Under the pieces are notes generated by a model that made no database searches, had not been told where the DNA came from, and worked only from the letters and a program-made list of their open reading frames with translations. 64,000 nt of DNA from positions 62,001 through 126,000 of the forward strand of contig NZ_BDCM01000010.1 of the NCBI RefSeq assembly GCF_001613505.1, in the 5' to 3' direction. A program made the translations under genes and the position numbers. Below, one piece after another: positions 26,693 to 35,414 of this stretch. Source of the DNA: Nocardia mikamii NBRC 108933. Its GTDB lineage: Bacteria > Actinomycetota > Actinomycetes > Mycobacteriales > Mycobacteriaceae. Numbering within the stretch: the stretch's first letter is position 1; the number at the start of each line of letters is the position of its first letter.

Positions 26693-26715
26693 GAGCCCAT
26701 GCTCTCACATGGCTT

Positions 26716-27966
26716 TCAGCCGGCTGCACCGCGTGAATCGGTGACCGGTCGTGGCGCGCCGGGCCGAGCGGCCCGCCGCGCACGCATGATCGCTTCCACC
26801 AGCACACTCGTCGCCACGACGAAGCACACGATCACATAGGGAAGGCTGCCGGTCGGCGTGTTTTTCGCGGTCACACCGTCTTTCGCGTCGAGGAAGGCCG
26901 GCAGCGCGGTGAGCCACAGCACCAGGTGCACCGCCAGGAACAACGGCGGGAACACGATCAGGAAGGGAAGGGCGGTGCCCGCATCGCTCGCCTCGGTCTC
27001 CGGTTGCGCGCGCAGGCGCCGCCATTGCGCGTAGAGGAGTGCCAGGCCGATGCCCCAGACCAGGAGCATCTCGATCCAATACACGATGGTCTGCGCGTCG
27101 CGGTTCGCGTTCTCGTCCCGGCCGAACACCGCCGTCGGAATCGACAGCAGCGGCATACTGATGACCGCGACGACGCCGGCCACGATGATCCGCCACACGA
27201 GCGACCCGCCACGCGGCGCGCGGCCCTCCGCCGTGGGATTGCGCACCAACCGCACCGCGAGGTAGATCAGCACGGCGAACGATACGGTGGCGAAGAGCCA
27301 CACACTGCCCCAGGGCACGGAGGCGAGCGTGGGCTCCGCCGCCGGGTTGCCCAGTTTGTCCACGTGGGCACCCTCTGCCTGGAGCTGTCGGACGGTTTCG
27401 CGGTAGAAGGGCGCGTCGAGGTTCCAGGCCCACCACTTCAGCTGTGGCCCGAGCTGGTCGAAGATCTCGTAGAACGCCTGGAACACCAGGGCCACGACGA
27501 GCGACCCGCGCAGCGCCGAGCGCTTCGAGCCGTCGAAGAAGCCCCATGCGCGCACGATCTCGTAGGCCAGCTGGCTCAGCGCCGGGTAGAACGCGACGAT
27601 GTACAACGGCAACCGGTCGAACATGAGGTTCACCGTGAAGACGTTGTGGGAGAACATGAAACCCATCGCCTCTTCGGCGTGGAACCAGGTCGGGAAGTAG
27701 AGCGGGGGCTCGATCACGAACAGGTAGACCAGCGAGGCGATCCAGACCGCCAGATTCGTCGGGTCGCCGTCGCGGCGCCAGCGGCGGATCGCGTGGACGA
27801 GTGCGAGAACCGCGCCCAGGATGATGGTGACTTCCAGGACCGGCAGCGTCCAGTTGGCGAGGTCGGCCGGGTTGCGCACGGTGACCACCGGATTGGCGGT
27901 CTCGCAGTGGAAACCGAGGTAGCGGGTGATGACGGACGGGACATCGCCCGGTGTGCAGACTGCCAT
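26716..27966 (-). CDS. Polytopic membrane protein of unknown function
   Basis: The ATG at 27966 is preceded by AGGGGA. This 416-aa protein has about nine to ten membrane helices. Hydrophilic loops are short except a periplasmic-looking one containing KWWAWNLDAPFYRETVRQLQ. Conserved aromatic and acidic residues (EPPLYFPTWFHAEEA, FMFSHNVFTVNLMFD) within or next to helices could form an active or binding site. I do not recognise the family. It starts only 5 bp after the FAD monooxygenase stop, so the two act in one pathway. Confidence 0.75.
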   Translation of the reverse strand: MAVCTPGDVPSVITRYLGFHCETANPVVTVRNPADLANWTLPVLEVTIILGAVLALVHAIRRWRRDGDPTNLAVWIASLVYLFVIEPPLYFPTWFHAEEAMGFMFSHNVFTVNLMFDRLPLYIVAFYPALSQLAYEIVRAWGFFDGSKRSALRGSLVVALVFQAFYEIFDQLGPQLKWWAWNLDAPFYRETVRQLQAEGAHVDKLGNPAAEPTLASVPWGSVWLFATVSFAVLIYLAVRLVRNPTAEGRAPRGGSLVWRIIVAGVVAVISMPLLSIPTAVFGRDENANRDAQTIVYWIEMLLVWGIGLALLYAQWRRLRAQPETEASDAGTALPFLIVFPPLFLAVHLVLWLTALPAFLDAKDGVTAKNTPTGSLPYVIVCFVVATSVLVEAIMRARRAARPGAPRPVTDSRGAAG

Positions 27967-27971
27967 TTCCC

Positions 27972-29525
27972 CTACTTTCCTGCCGCGACCGAGACGACCG
28001 CGAACTCGTCCCGGGGCGTGCCCTGAGGGATCACCAGCGCCCGGCCGGCCGGGCGCGGCTTCCCGTCGCGCCAAATGTCGGACGGCGGGTCCTGCCGGAG
28101 GTCGGTGCCGAGTGGCAGCTTGGTGCGCCCGACGGCCCGTTTCACCGCGAACCAGGCGAGACCGGCGAGCACGCGCGGGCTCTTCACCATCGTCGTCACC
28201 GATTCATCCAGATTGAAGACGTCGGCGAAATGCTGGGCGACCACATCGTCTTCACGCGTGGTGGCCGAGATGTGGTTGAAGATCGGCCAGCTGAGCCGGT
28301 TGGCGAGCTTCTGCCGCCAACGGGGCGCGATATCGGTACCCTCGGCGTTCTCGTATCCCTGGTCACGGGCCAACGCCAGCGTCCAGATGTCGTCGAGCAA
28401 TTGGCGCTGCGCGGTGAAGTAGTCCTTGGTGAACGCACTGTCGACAGTCCTGGCGGAGGCCAGCTTGTCGCGCAACAGCACCGCCGACTTCGAGGCCGAA
28501 CTCATCCCCTGGGCGTAGAAGGGGTTGAACCCGCACACGGCGTCGCCGACGACGACCAGCCCGCCCGGCGGATTCTCCAACGCGTCGTACCGGCGGCGCT
28601 TGTTGCCGGTCGACTTGGTGACGAACACCTTGGAGATGGGCTCACACAGGTCGACCGCCCGTCCGAACGCCGGGGCGCGCACCTTGTGCACGGTCTCGAT
28701 GAACTCGTCCTCCTTGCGGGGCATCGGGTGGCCCCACGAGCCCATGGTGACCAGCACGCGATCTCCCTCGATCGGGAAGATCTGGCAGAGGAAGTCGTGC
28801 TCGACGGGGTGCGGCTTCGTGTCCGAGGTCGGCATGACCGACATCTGCGCCCACCACCAGCTTTCCGGCAGGTCCACCGGCTTCTGGAACCATTGGGACA
28901 CGTAGGTGACGCCCGCGTCCAGCGACTGCACGGGGGCTTCGGGCCAGCCGGCCTTGACCAACCAGTCCGACACCGCCGAACCACGGCCCAGCGTGTCGAC
29001 GACGAAATCCGCCTCGATCAATCGCTTGTCGCGCCCGCCGTCACCGCCGACCACCCACACCCCGTTCACACGGCCGTTCGGCGTGCCGCCGTCCACGGTC
29101 TCCAAACCTTCGACGTTGACCCCTTCTTCCACGCGGACGTTGGGCACCAGGGTCAGCTTGTCGCGAAGCGTGCGCTCGATGAGCAGGCGCGAGGCGTAGA
29201 CCATGGTCATCGGCGCTTCCTTGCGCGGCACCCACACGGGGCCCTCGCAGTGGGCGGCCGCCAGCGACGGCATCATGTGCAGCGCACCGGCATCGATGAG
29301 GGCCTCCTCGTATCCGGGGAAGAGCTCGCCCATGGCGCGCCGACCGGAATTGAGCAGGAAATGGGGATGCTTGCTCTGCGGGACGCCGCGCCGGTGTTCG
29401 GCGTCATCCGGGATGATGTCGCGCTCCAACACGAGGACCTCGTCGAAGTAGGGCGCCACCGCGCCCGCAGCGCACATTCCGGCGACGCTCCCACCGAGCA
29501 CCACCGCTCGTTTACCCAAAGACAC
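27972..29525 (-). CDS. FAD-dependent monooxygenase/oxidoreductase
   Basis: The GTG at 29525 has GGAGCG upstream. This 517-aa flavoprotein has the N-terminal FAD motif AVVLGGSVAGMCAAGAVA, the second FAD contact VVVGDAVCGFNPFYAQGMSS, and a central substrate domain as in UbiH-type or squalene-epoxidase-like monooxygenases. There is no membrane helix. It is the first gene of an operon with a polytopic membrane protein and a TetR regulator, suggesting oxidation of a hydrophobic compound. The substrate is unknown. Confidence 0.88.
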   Translation of the reverse strand: MSLGKRAVVLGGSVAGMCAAGAVAPYFDEVLVLERDIIPDDAEHRRGVPQSKHPHFLLNSGRRAMGELFPGYEEALIDAGALHMMPSLAAAHCEGPVWVPRKEAPMTMVYASRLLIERTLRDKLTLVPNVRVEEGVNVEGLETVDGGTPNGRVNGVWVVGGDGGRDKRLIEADFVVDTLGRGSAVSDWLVKAGWPEAPVQSLDAGVTYVSQWFQKPVDLPESWWWAQMSVMPTSDTKPHPVEHDFLCQIFPIEGDRVLVTMGSWGHPMPRKEDEFIETVHKVRAPAFGRAVDLCEPISKVFVTKSTGNKRRRYDALENPPGGLVVVGDAVCGFNPFYAQGMSSASKSAVLLRDKLASARTVDSAFTKDYFTAQRQLLDDIWTLALARDQGYENAEGTDIAPRWRQKLANRLSWPIFNHISATTREDDVVAQHFADVFNLDESVTTMVKSPRVLAGLAWFAVKRAVGRTKLPLGTDLRQDPPSDIWRDGKPRPAGRALVIPQGTPRDEFAVVSVAAGK

Positions 29526-29546
29526 CGATCCGCTCCAGTTCTACGT

Positions 29547-29563
29547 CATACATTTTTTGTATG
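29547..29563. promoter_or_regulatory. Palindromic operator in the monooxygenase promoter
   Basis: CATACA and TGTATG form a perfect inverted repeat with a 5-bp T-rich centre, 22 bp upstream of the monooxygenase start. On the minus strand TAGACA and TATGAC boxes flank or overlap it. This is the usual size and place for a TetR operator; the TetR gene of the same operon is the likely binder. Confidence 0.6.
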
Positions 29564-30009
29564 GTGTCTAACCGTAGAGTGTGGGCCCGGTCACGTCAAC
29601 GAATCGGACCGGGATATCGGCCCCGCCGAAAGGTTGTGGAGCGCATGGACACCGGGCGACGCGAGTCGCCCGGCCCGGACCGCCGCGGCACCGACGATCG
29701 CGGTCGCGCAAGCCCGGTGGCACCCGCATCCCAGCGTGTGCTGCCGTTGCGGCTACGGGCGGCACGGGCCTTCGCCACCGCTCGAGCGCGCTCCGTTCCG
29801 CCGTCCCGGAGATCTGTACAGCGTTGGAGCAGTTCATCATCCGTACCGTGCGAGAGCTCGACATCGTCGGGAGCGGAACCCATCAGTCCGAGCGAATTGC
29901 GCCACGCGGAAACCGCTGAATTCGACCATTGGTAACGCACCGGGCATGGCAAATTCGTCGGGCACGAAACCGGCACGTCGTCGCGTCACTACCGAGTCGA
30001 TCAATCACA
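29564..30009. other. Intergenic region without a convincing gene
   Basis: The 446 bp between the palindrome and the acyltransferase start contain several open frames on both strands, but none with a ribosome-binding site and protein-like composition together. A plus-strand stretch around 29810-29875 reads ALEQFIIRTVRELDI and could be a remnant. The acyltransferase promoter should lie near the right end. Confidence 0.35.
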
Positions 30010-32187
30010 ATGCTGCACATGACGGACACGGCCGTAAGCGGGTTGGCAAATCGGCGGGCAGACCGGGTTCACCAGGCAACGCAGCCCCAGGAGGGATTTC
30101 GGCCCGATATCGAGGGCCTGCGAGCGGTCGCGGTCGTGGCGGTCGTGCTGTTCCATGCGGGAATTCCGGGTATAAGCGGTGGATTTGTCGGTGTGGACGT
30201 CTTTTTCGTGATTTCCGGATTTCTGATCACCGGCATCCTGTGGCGGGAGACAAAGGCCGGCGGCACCATCGGATTGGCCCGATTCTACGGCGCACGCGCT
30301 CGCCGGCTACTGCCCGCGGCGGGCATCGTGGTGGTCACCACCGCGATCGGCGCGGCGGTGCTGTTGCCGCCGCTGCAGGCGCGCCAGGTCCTCGGCGACG
30401 GAATCGCCAGCGCGTTGTATGTCGGAAACAACCGCTTCGCCCTGCGCGGCACCGACTACCTAGCGGCGAACGAGCCGCCTTCGCCATTCGAGCACTTCTG
30501 GTCACTCGGCGTGGAGGAACAGTTCTATCTGGTGTGGCCGGTACTCATCGTCGCGTCGGCGTGGCTCGTGCGGCGCCGCCGCACCGGATCGTCCGGGCCG
30601 CTTCCCTACCTGATCATTCTTGCGATCGTCGCCGCCCTCTCGTTCACGATCTCACTGATCTGGACCGGCATGTTGCCGCCGTGGGCGTTCTTCTCGCTGC
30701 CCGCCCGCGCGTGGGAGTTGGCCGCCGGCGGCCTGATAGCGCTCTCGGTTGTCGTGTGGTCCCGGTTGCCGCACTCGGTGGCCGCGCCGGCCGGATGGAT
30801 CGGTCTGGCTCTGGTCGTCGCGGCCTGCACCCGATTCGACGGCAGGACACCCTATCCCGGCAGCGCGGCTCTGATGCCCGTCGCGGGTGCCGCTCTGATG
30901 ATCGTATCCGGTTGTGCCGGAACACGTTTCGGTGTCGGTCGGCTGCTGACCCGCGGTCCGGTACGGGCCATCGGAGGCGTGTCCTACGCCTGGTACCTGT
31001 GGCATTGGCCGGTGTTGCTGCTGGCACCGCATCTGCTGGGCCATCCGCTCGGGCGAGTCGGCGCAATCGGTGCGCTCGTGATGGCCGGCGGGCTCGCCCT
31101 GCTCACCCAGTGGACGGTCGAGAATCCGGTCCGCTTCGCGGCACCGTTGCGGAACTCGGCCGTGCGCAGCCTCGCCTGCGGCTTCGCCTGCACCGCACTG
31201 GCCACGAGCGCGGCACTCGTCCTGCTCGTGCTCGTTCCTGCCCCGGTCGGGCACGGCGTGGCGGCACCGTCCCTCGTACTCACCACGCCCCGCGACTCGG
31301 CCGCCCCCGCCGCCGACCCCCGTGACGAGGCGGTCCAGCAGCTGATGGCACAAGCGCAATCCGCGGTCGCCGCCTCCGCCGAAATCCGTGCTGTTCCATC
31401 GAATCTCACTCCCTCGCTGGACAACGCGCCCGGCGACAAGGCCGACGTGTTCACCAACGGCTGTGTCCGCTCGTGGCGCGAGGTCGGCCAGGCCGAGTGC
31501 GCCTCGGGTGATCCGGGCTCGCCCACCACGGTGGCCTTGGTGGGCGATTCACATGCGGCGATGTGGAATCCGGCGCTCGAGCCGATCGCCGAGACGCGGC
31601 ACTGGCGGCTGGAGACGATGGCCAAGGTCACCTGCCCGCTGCTGGACCTTCCCATCACCAGCCCGTACTTGGACCGGGAGTACACCGAATGCGAGCAGTG
31701 GCGCGGCCAGGTGCTGAACCGGCTGCGCAACGAACGCCCGCGGTTGATCGTGGTGGGCATGTCCCGGCGCTACGGCGGCGATTTCGGCTTCGTCTCCTAC
31801 GATCGAGCCTGGGTCGACAGTCTGGCCCGCCTTGTTGCCGAGTTGCGCGCGATCGGTTCGGCGGTTCTCGTTCTCGGGCCGATCCCCGATCCCCACACGA
31901 CGGTGCCGACATGCCTGTCCGAACACCTCGACGATGCCACCGCATGCGCACCCGCGCGCACAGTCGGAGTGAACGACGCCGGTGTCTCGGCCGAGCGGGC
32001 GGCAGCCACGGCCGGTGGCGGCGAGTATGCCGATCTCACCTCGATGTTCTGCACTGCCGGCCGCTGCCCTGTCATCGTCGGCAATACTCTGGTGTTCCGC
32101 GATGACAATCACCTCACGGTCAGCTACGCCCAGATCCTCGGACCGGCGATCAGCGCCCTCACCGACCGCGCCCTCGCCCTCGGATGA
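30010..32187 (+). CDS. OafA/YrhL-type membrane O-acyltransferase with SGNH domain
   Basis: This protein of about 725 aa starts at the ATG at 30010 or 30019. The N-terminal 400 residues form the acyltransferase-3 domain with about ten helices: FRPDIEGLRAVAVVAVVLFH with its catalytic His, GGFVGVDVFFVISGFLI, FEHFWSLGVEEQFYLVWP. The C-terminal domain is extracytoplasmic and SGNH-like: VALVGDSHAAMW (nucleophile Ser) and a closing RDDNHLT with Asp and His. Such enzymes acylate surface polysaccharides or glycolipids. It is monocistronic and convergent with the esterase at 32254. Confidence 0.93.
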   Translation: MLHMTDTAVSGLANRRADRVHQATQPQEGFRPDIEGLRAVAVVAVVLFHAGIPGISGGFVGVDVFFVISGFLITGILWRETKAGGTIGLARFYGARARRLLPAAGIVVVTTAIGAAVLLPPLQARQVLGDGIASALYVGNNRFALRGTDYLAANEPPSPFEHFWSLGVEEQFYLVWPVLIVASAWLVRRRRTGSSGPLPYLIILAIVAALSFTISLIWTGMLPPWAFFSLPARAWELAAGGLIALSVVVWSRLPHSVAAPAGWIGLALVVAACTRFDGRTPYPGSAALMPVAGAALMIVSGCAGTRFGVGRLLTRGPVRAIGGVSYAWYLWHWPVLLLAPHLLGHPLGRVGAIGALVMAGGLALLTQWTVENPVRFAAPLRNSAVRSLACGFACTALATSAALVLLVLVPAPVGHGVAAPSLVLTTPRDSAAPAADPRDEAVQQLMAQAQSAVAASAEIRAVPSNLTPSLDNAPGDKADVFTNGCVRSWREVGQAECASGDPGSPTTVALVGDSHAAMWNPALEPIAETRHWRLETMAKVTCPLLDLPITSPYLDREYTECEQWRGQVLNRLRNERPRLIVVGMSRRYGGDFGFVSYDRAWVDSLARLVAELRAIGSAVLVLGPIPDPHTTVPTCLSEHLDDATACAPARTVGVNDAGVSAERAAATAGGGEYADLTSMFCTAGRCPVIVGNTLVFRDDNHLTVSYAQILGPAISALTDRALALG

Positions 32188-32201
32188 GGGGCATCGGAAT
32201 T

Positions 32202-32240
32202 CCACTGCGGCATCGGACGTCGGCTCTGCCAGTGCAGTGG
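32202..32240. terminator. Inverted repeat between convergent genes
   Basis: CCACTGC pairs with GCAGTGG, and an inner GGCA pairs with TGCC, across the gap between the acyltransferase and esterase genes. It is a possible bidirectional terminator with a large loop. Confidence 0.4.
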
Positions 32241-32253
32241 GCCCGCTCCGTTC

Positions 32254-33177
32254 TTACGGGAGGGTGGTGGCGAACATGAAGTTCCACAGTCGATCTCGCA
32301 GGTCCTCGCCGGCTGCGCCGGACGGCCACTGATGCAACTGACCGTTTTCCACGCGGTATTGCACAGCGGTCCCGCTGCGGCACGGTCCGTAGTCGGCCGT
32401 CGTGCCGAAGGTGTCGCTGGACCGGGCCGGACGGACGGGGCAGCCATCGCGATCTACCCATGCGCCGACGTCGGCCACACCGGCTGCCGGATCGGAGATC
32501 GGGTCGATCTGCCCCTGGGCGATGCCGACGGAGATCGGTCGAGCGGGTTTGCAGGGCGACCCGGGACTGGGAATCAGCAGGGTCGGGTTGGGGAGGGTGG
32601 GATCGCCGCCCTCCCAGGAGGTCACGTCCGCGAAGACGTCGGAGGCGTCGCACGCCATCCGCTGCGACATGATGCCGCCGTCGGACCAGCCGCTGCTGTA
32701 TACGCGCCCGGGGTCGACGCACCAATTCGCCTCGATGTCGGCGACGACCGAACGTAGGAACCGGACGTCGATCGAGCCCTGCTGAAATTCCCAATCGTTG
32801 CCCACCAGACCGTTACCGGGATCCAGCGGCAGATTGTTGGCATTGCCCTGCGGGTAGGCGACGATGAAGTGGTGCGCGGCCGCATAAGGAGTCCAGCCCG
32901 AGACCTGCTCGAAATCTGCCGCGTTGCTGGCATTTCCATGCTCGGCGAGCAACAGCGGCACCGAATGTCCGGCCAGGCCGGCGGGAACGTCGAGCCGATA
33001 GATCCTGTTACCGAGCGTTCGTACGACGGTGCCGGCCGTCGGCGCCAGGCTGCACTGGGCCGCGGTGGGGCGAACTCGGCTTCGATCACCTTGCGCCACA
33101 TGCGCAACCTGCAACGACGCGACGACTGCGGCGAAAGCGGCGACGGCCGCGGCGAGGTGAAGGGCGATAGCGCGCAT
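32254..33177 (-). CDS. Secreted PHB-depolymerase-family esterase (LpqC-like)
   Basis: This 307-aa protein has an N-terminal signal peptide or anchor (ALHLAAAVAAFAAVVASL). The mature part has the family landmarks VPLLLAEHGNASNAADFEQV, VAYPQGN, and the nucleophile motif SSGWSDGG; a C-terminal His in QLHQWPSG could complete the triad. Cysteines are spaced for disulfides (NWCVDPGRVYSSG and others). Feruloyl- and PHB-type esterases share this fold; the natural substrate is not clear. It acts outside the cell. It is preceded by a strong hairpin that separates it from the upstream gene. Confidence 0.88.
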   Translation of the reverse strand: MRAIALHLAAAVAAFAAVVASLQVAHVAQGDRSRVRPTAAQCSLAPTAGTVVRTLGNRIYRLDVPAGLAGHSVPLLLAEHGNASNAADFEQVSGWTPYAAAHHFIVAYPQGNANNLPLDPGNGLVGNDWEFQQGSIDVRFLRSVVADIEANWCVDPGRVYSSGWSDGGIMSQRMACDASDVFADVTSWEGGDPTLPNPTLLIPSPGSPCKPARPISVGIAQGQIDPISDPAAGVADVGAWVDRDGCPVRPARSSDTFGTTADYGPCRSGTAVQYRVENGQLHQWPSGAAGEDLRDRLWNFMFATTLP

Positions 33178-33298
33178 ACGTTCCCATCATCGAGACGGCG
33201 ATGGGCAGCAGCCTACTGTGGCCTTGATTTCCATAGTGGTAAACGGTCGAATCGGTTCACCTCGGCCTGCGCGCGAACGAATCTCGTGGATACAAGAC

Positions 33299-33335
33299 TG
33301 GGCTCGGAGGCTACGTCGTAGCCTCCGAGCCCAGA
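33299..33335 (-). terminator. Strong hairpin terminator
   Basis: A perfect 16-bp stem (33299-33314 with 33320-33335) has a 5-nt loop, 76 bp after the GlsB-type gene and 122 bp before the esterase gene, both on the minus strand. Its strength points to efficient termination between them, although no T-run follows. Confidence 0.75.
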
Positions 33336-33410
33336 ATTACGCCCCATTCATCACATCCGGCTCACGCGCGTCCAGGCGAGCGGCCGGGCGAATCCCGAGG
33401 CGAGGCGCCC

Positions 33411-33686
33411 TTATCGGAGTGCGCGACCGCGGCCGGTGACCAAACCGACCAGGAACAACAAGACCACCGCGCCGCCGAGGCAGGTGAAGAAGCTGAACCA
33501 CAATCCTCCACCCTCCACATCGACGCCGAACAGTTTCAGCAGGAAGCCGCCGATGAGGCCGCCGACCACGCCGACCACGATATTGAGCAGAATGCCCTGC
33601 TGAGCATCAGTTTTCATGATCTTGCTGGCCAGCCAGCCCGCCAATCCACCGATGATGATCCAACCGATGATTCCCAGACCCAACAT
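33411..33686 (-). CDS. GlsB/YeaQ/YmgE-family stress membrane protein
   Basis: This 91-aa protein has its ATG at 33686 with AGAGGAG upstream. It has three helices with Gly motifs: GIIGWIIIGGLAGWLASKI, then GILLNIVVGVVGGLIGGFLL and a third helix. This is the transglycosylase-associated (Tag) fold found in stress-induced small membrane proteins. The biochemical role is unknown. A long frame upstream of the ATG is not protein-like and is discounted. It is monocistronic. Confidence 0.88.
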   Translation of the reverse strand: MLGLGIIGWIIIGGLAGWLASKIMKTDAQQGILLNIVVGVVGGLIGGFLLKLFGVDVEGGGLWFSFFTCLGGAVVLLFLVGLVTGRGRALR

Positions 33687-34065
33687 CGTGTCTCCTCTTT
33701 CGAACGTCGAAACGCTCCCCATCCGAGCGTGCTCGACGGCGATATACCCCGCATCCCGGCACCCAACCAACCGACATGGGAAAACCAAATACTCTGCGTG
33801 ACAGCCCACTTCGCGTGCAGCGACAGACCTTGCTCCGGCTCGGGACGTTTACTGCGCGCCTTGCCCCGTCGCGGCGGGGCCGGATCGATCGGCCGCGTCG
33901 GCGCGGCTGGCGACAATGCCACGATGCAAGTTTCTTCGCGTTGCTGTGGAAGAACGCCCTCGACCGCCGATCCTGGTGCGGCCGTGAGGAATTGCGCATA
34001 GCGATTGTCACTGGATCGCACGTCGGCAGGCATTCGATCGACTGTCGTCGCGATCCAGCGCCCAG
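33687..34065. other. Intergenic region
   Basis: The 379 bp hold the promoter of the GlsB-type gene on the minus strand and the 3' side of the MetE-like gene. Open frames on both strands are rich in Arg and Pro and lack ribosome-binding sites, so I see no gene. Confidence 0.4.
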
Positions 34066-35097
34066 TCACGACAGCGTGGCCGCCAGTTCGGCATGCAGAT
34101 CCAGCAGATCCGGAATTTGTTCGGCGGGGCGGCGGCCGAATCCGCATTCGGTGGCGATACCGAAGCCGTCGACGATTTCCCGGGCTGCGGCTATGCGGCG
34201 CAGGGCTCCGTCGCGGCCGTCGGTGGCGTGCACCAGTCCGAGGTACAGCCGGGTCTGCGTCGGCAGGTGCAGCCCGGCCAGCGGTGCGAAGTACTCACGG
34301 TCGATGCGCGAACGCGGAACCGGCATATGCACCCAGTCGACCCGGCGTGACAGCGCCGCCAGCACACCGGAAAGCACCGCTACCATGCGACCGGTGTCGA
34401 TGGGCTCGGCGAAGTGCCGATGTCCGAAATCGCCGTAGCACAAATGATATCCGAGTTCGATGTCCCCGGGCACGGCCGAGCCCAGGCGCACGAGCCGGGT
34501 GACGATCTCACTCAGCCGAGTGTCGTCGTCGGCGCCGAACCAGGACGGGAACACCCCCTCGAAGATCGCGAACTCGACCGGGCAATCCCACTGCACCGCG
34601 AGATCGGTGTGCGGGATCTCCGCGGCGATGCGGCCGAGTTCGGCGAGCAGCGCCGCCTCATAGCGCTGTTCGAGAATGTCCTGCGGATCGCCCACGAAGG
34701 CTCCCACCACCGAGATCGGGGTGGGGAGGCAGACCTGGAACCGCACCCCGGCATCGATGTCACCGCGTTCGCGCAGCTTACCGAACACTTCCCAGGACTC
34801 GAGCGCTGCCTGCGCATAACCCAGCTCACCGAAATCGATCGACGCGGGATCCACGCCCGGTTTGGGCCGCACCCGCTCACTGGGCCCGTATTCCGGACTC
34901 GGCGGCGGCACCATCTCCAGATCCGGATGCGCACCCATGCGCGGCAACTGCCAGACCGTGAAATTATCCCGCTCGCCGGTCTCACCGTCGGGTATGCGAC
35001 CAAGCCACGGTCCCAGCCGCCGCGCGGCCGTACTGAATACGGCCTCCGCATTCGCGAGCGGCACACTTCCACACAGATGAACATCGCCTCGGGTCAC
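34066..35097 (-). CDS. MetE/UROD-superfamily TIM-barrel protein
   Basis: The GTG at 35097 is preceded by GAGGAG with 6-nt spacing; the longer upstream frame is discounted. The 343-aa product resembles the C-terminal domain of cobalamin-independent methionine synthase: CGSVPLANAEAVF near the start, FQVCLPTPISVV, VQWDCPVEFAIF, HLCYGDFGHRHFAEP, and ATECGFGRRP at the end, where His and Cys could bind zinc. It lacks the N-terminal half of MetE, so it is a stand-alone homologue. The methyl or thiol substrate is unknown. Confidence 0.78.
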   Translation of the reverse strand: MTRGDVHLCGSVPLANAEAVFSTAARRLGPWLGRIPDGETGERDNFTVWQLPRMGAHPDLEMVPPPSPEYGPSERVRPKPGVDPASIDFGELGYAQAALESWEVFGKLRERGDIDAGVRFQVCLPTPISVVGAFVGDPQDILEQRYEAALLAELGRIAAEIPHTDLAVQWDCPVEFAIFEGVFPSWFGADDDTRLSEIVTRLVRLGSAVPGDIELGYHLCYGDFGHRHFAEPIDTGRMVAVLSGVLAALSRRVDWVHMPVPRSRIDREYFAPLAGLHLPTQTRLYLGLVHATDGRDGALRRIAAAREIVDGFGIATECGFGRRPAEQIPDLLDLHAELAATLS

Positions 35098-35414
35098 CGC
35101 GAACTCCTCGTACCCCGGCCGCTGGCGTCCGGGCTCGAAACTCGGGGACGCAGCGGCGAACTCGATCGACGCGATGACAGTAGACCCAGCAATAGCCCGC
35201 GCGATTCCCACGCGCGAGAATGCGCGACGTCTCAGCGGTTGTCGGCGTTGTGGAGCGATCGTGCGCGCCGAACGCATGAAGGTCGATTACGTCCCGGTGG
35301 CTTCATGCGCCCAACGGAACCGGCCGGAACGGGCGTACAGCCTTCACTTTCCGATCGTGGGGCGGTCGATGCTTGCGTCCGGTGGCGATCCCCGATGGCC
35401 GACACCGGCGGCGC
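35098..35414. other. Intergenic region downstream of alkB, no rubredoxin gene
   Basis: I looked for the rubredoxin genes that usually follow alkB in actinobacteria (paired CxxCG motifs) and found none in this 317 bp or nearby. The open frames here are not protein-like. The region should contain the end of the alkB transcript and the promoter of the MetE-like gene. Confidence 0.5.

Noticed and set aside
27951..31325. Plus-strand open frame of 1124 codons
   Set aside because: It covers the FAD monooxygenase gene antisense and runs out of frame through the acyltransferase gene. The composition is not protein-like and no family is seen.
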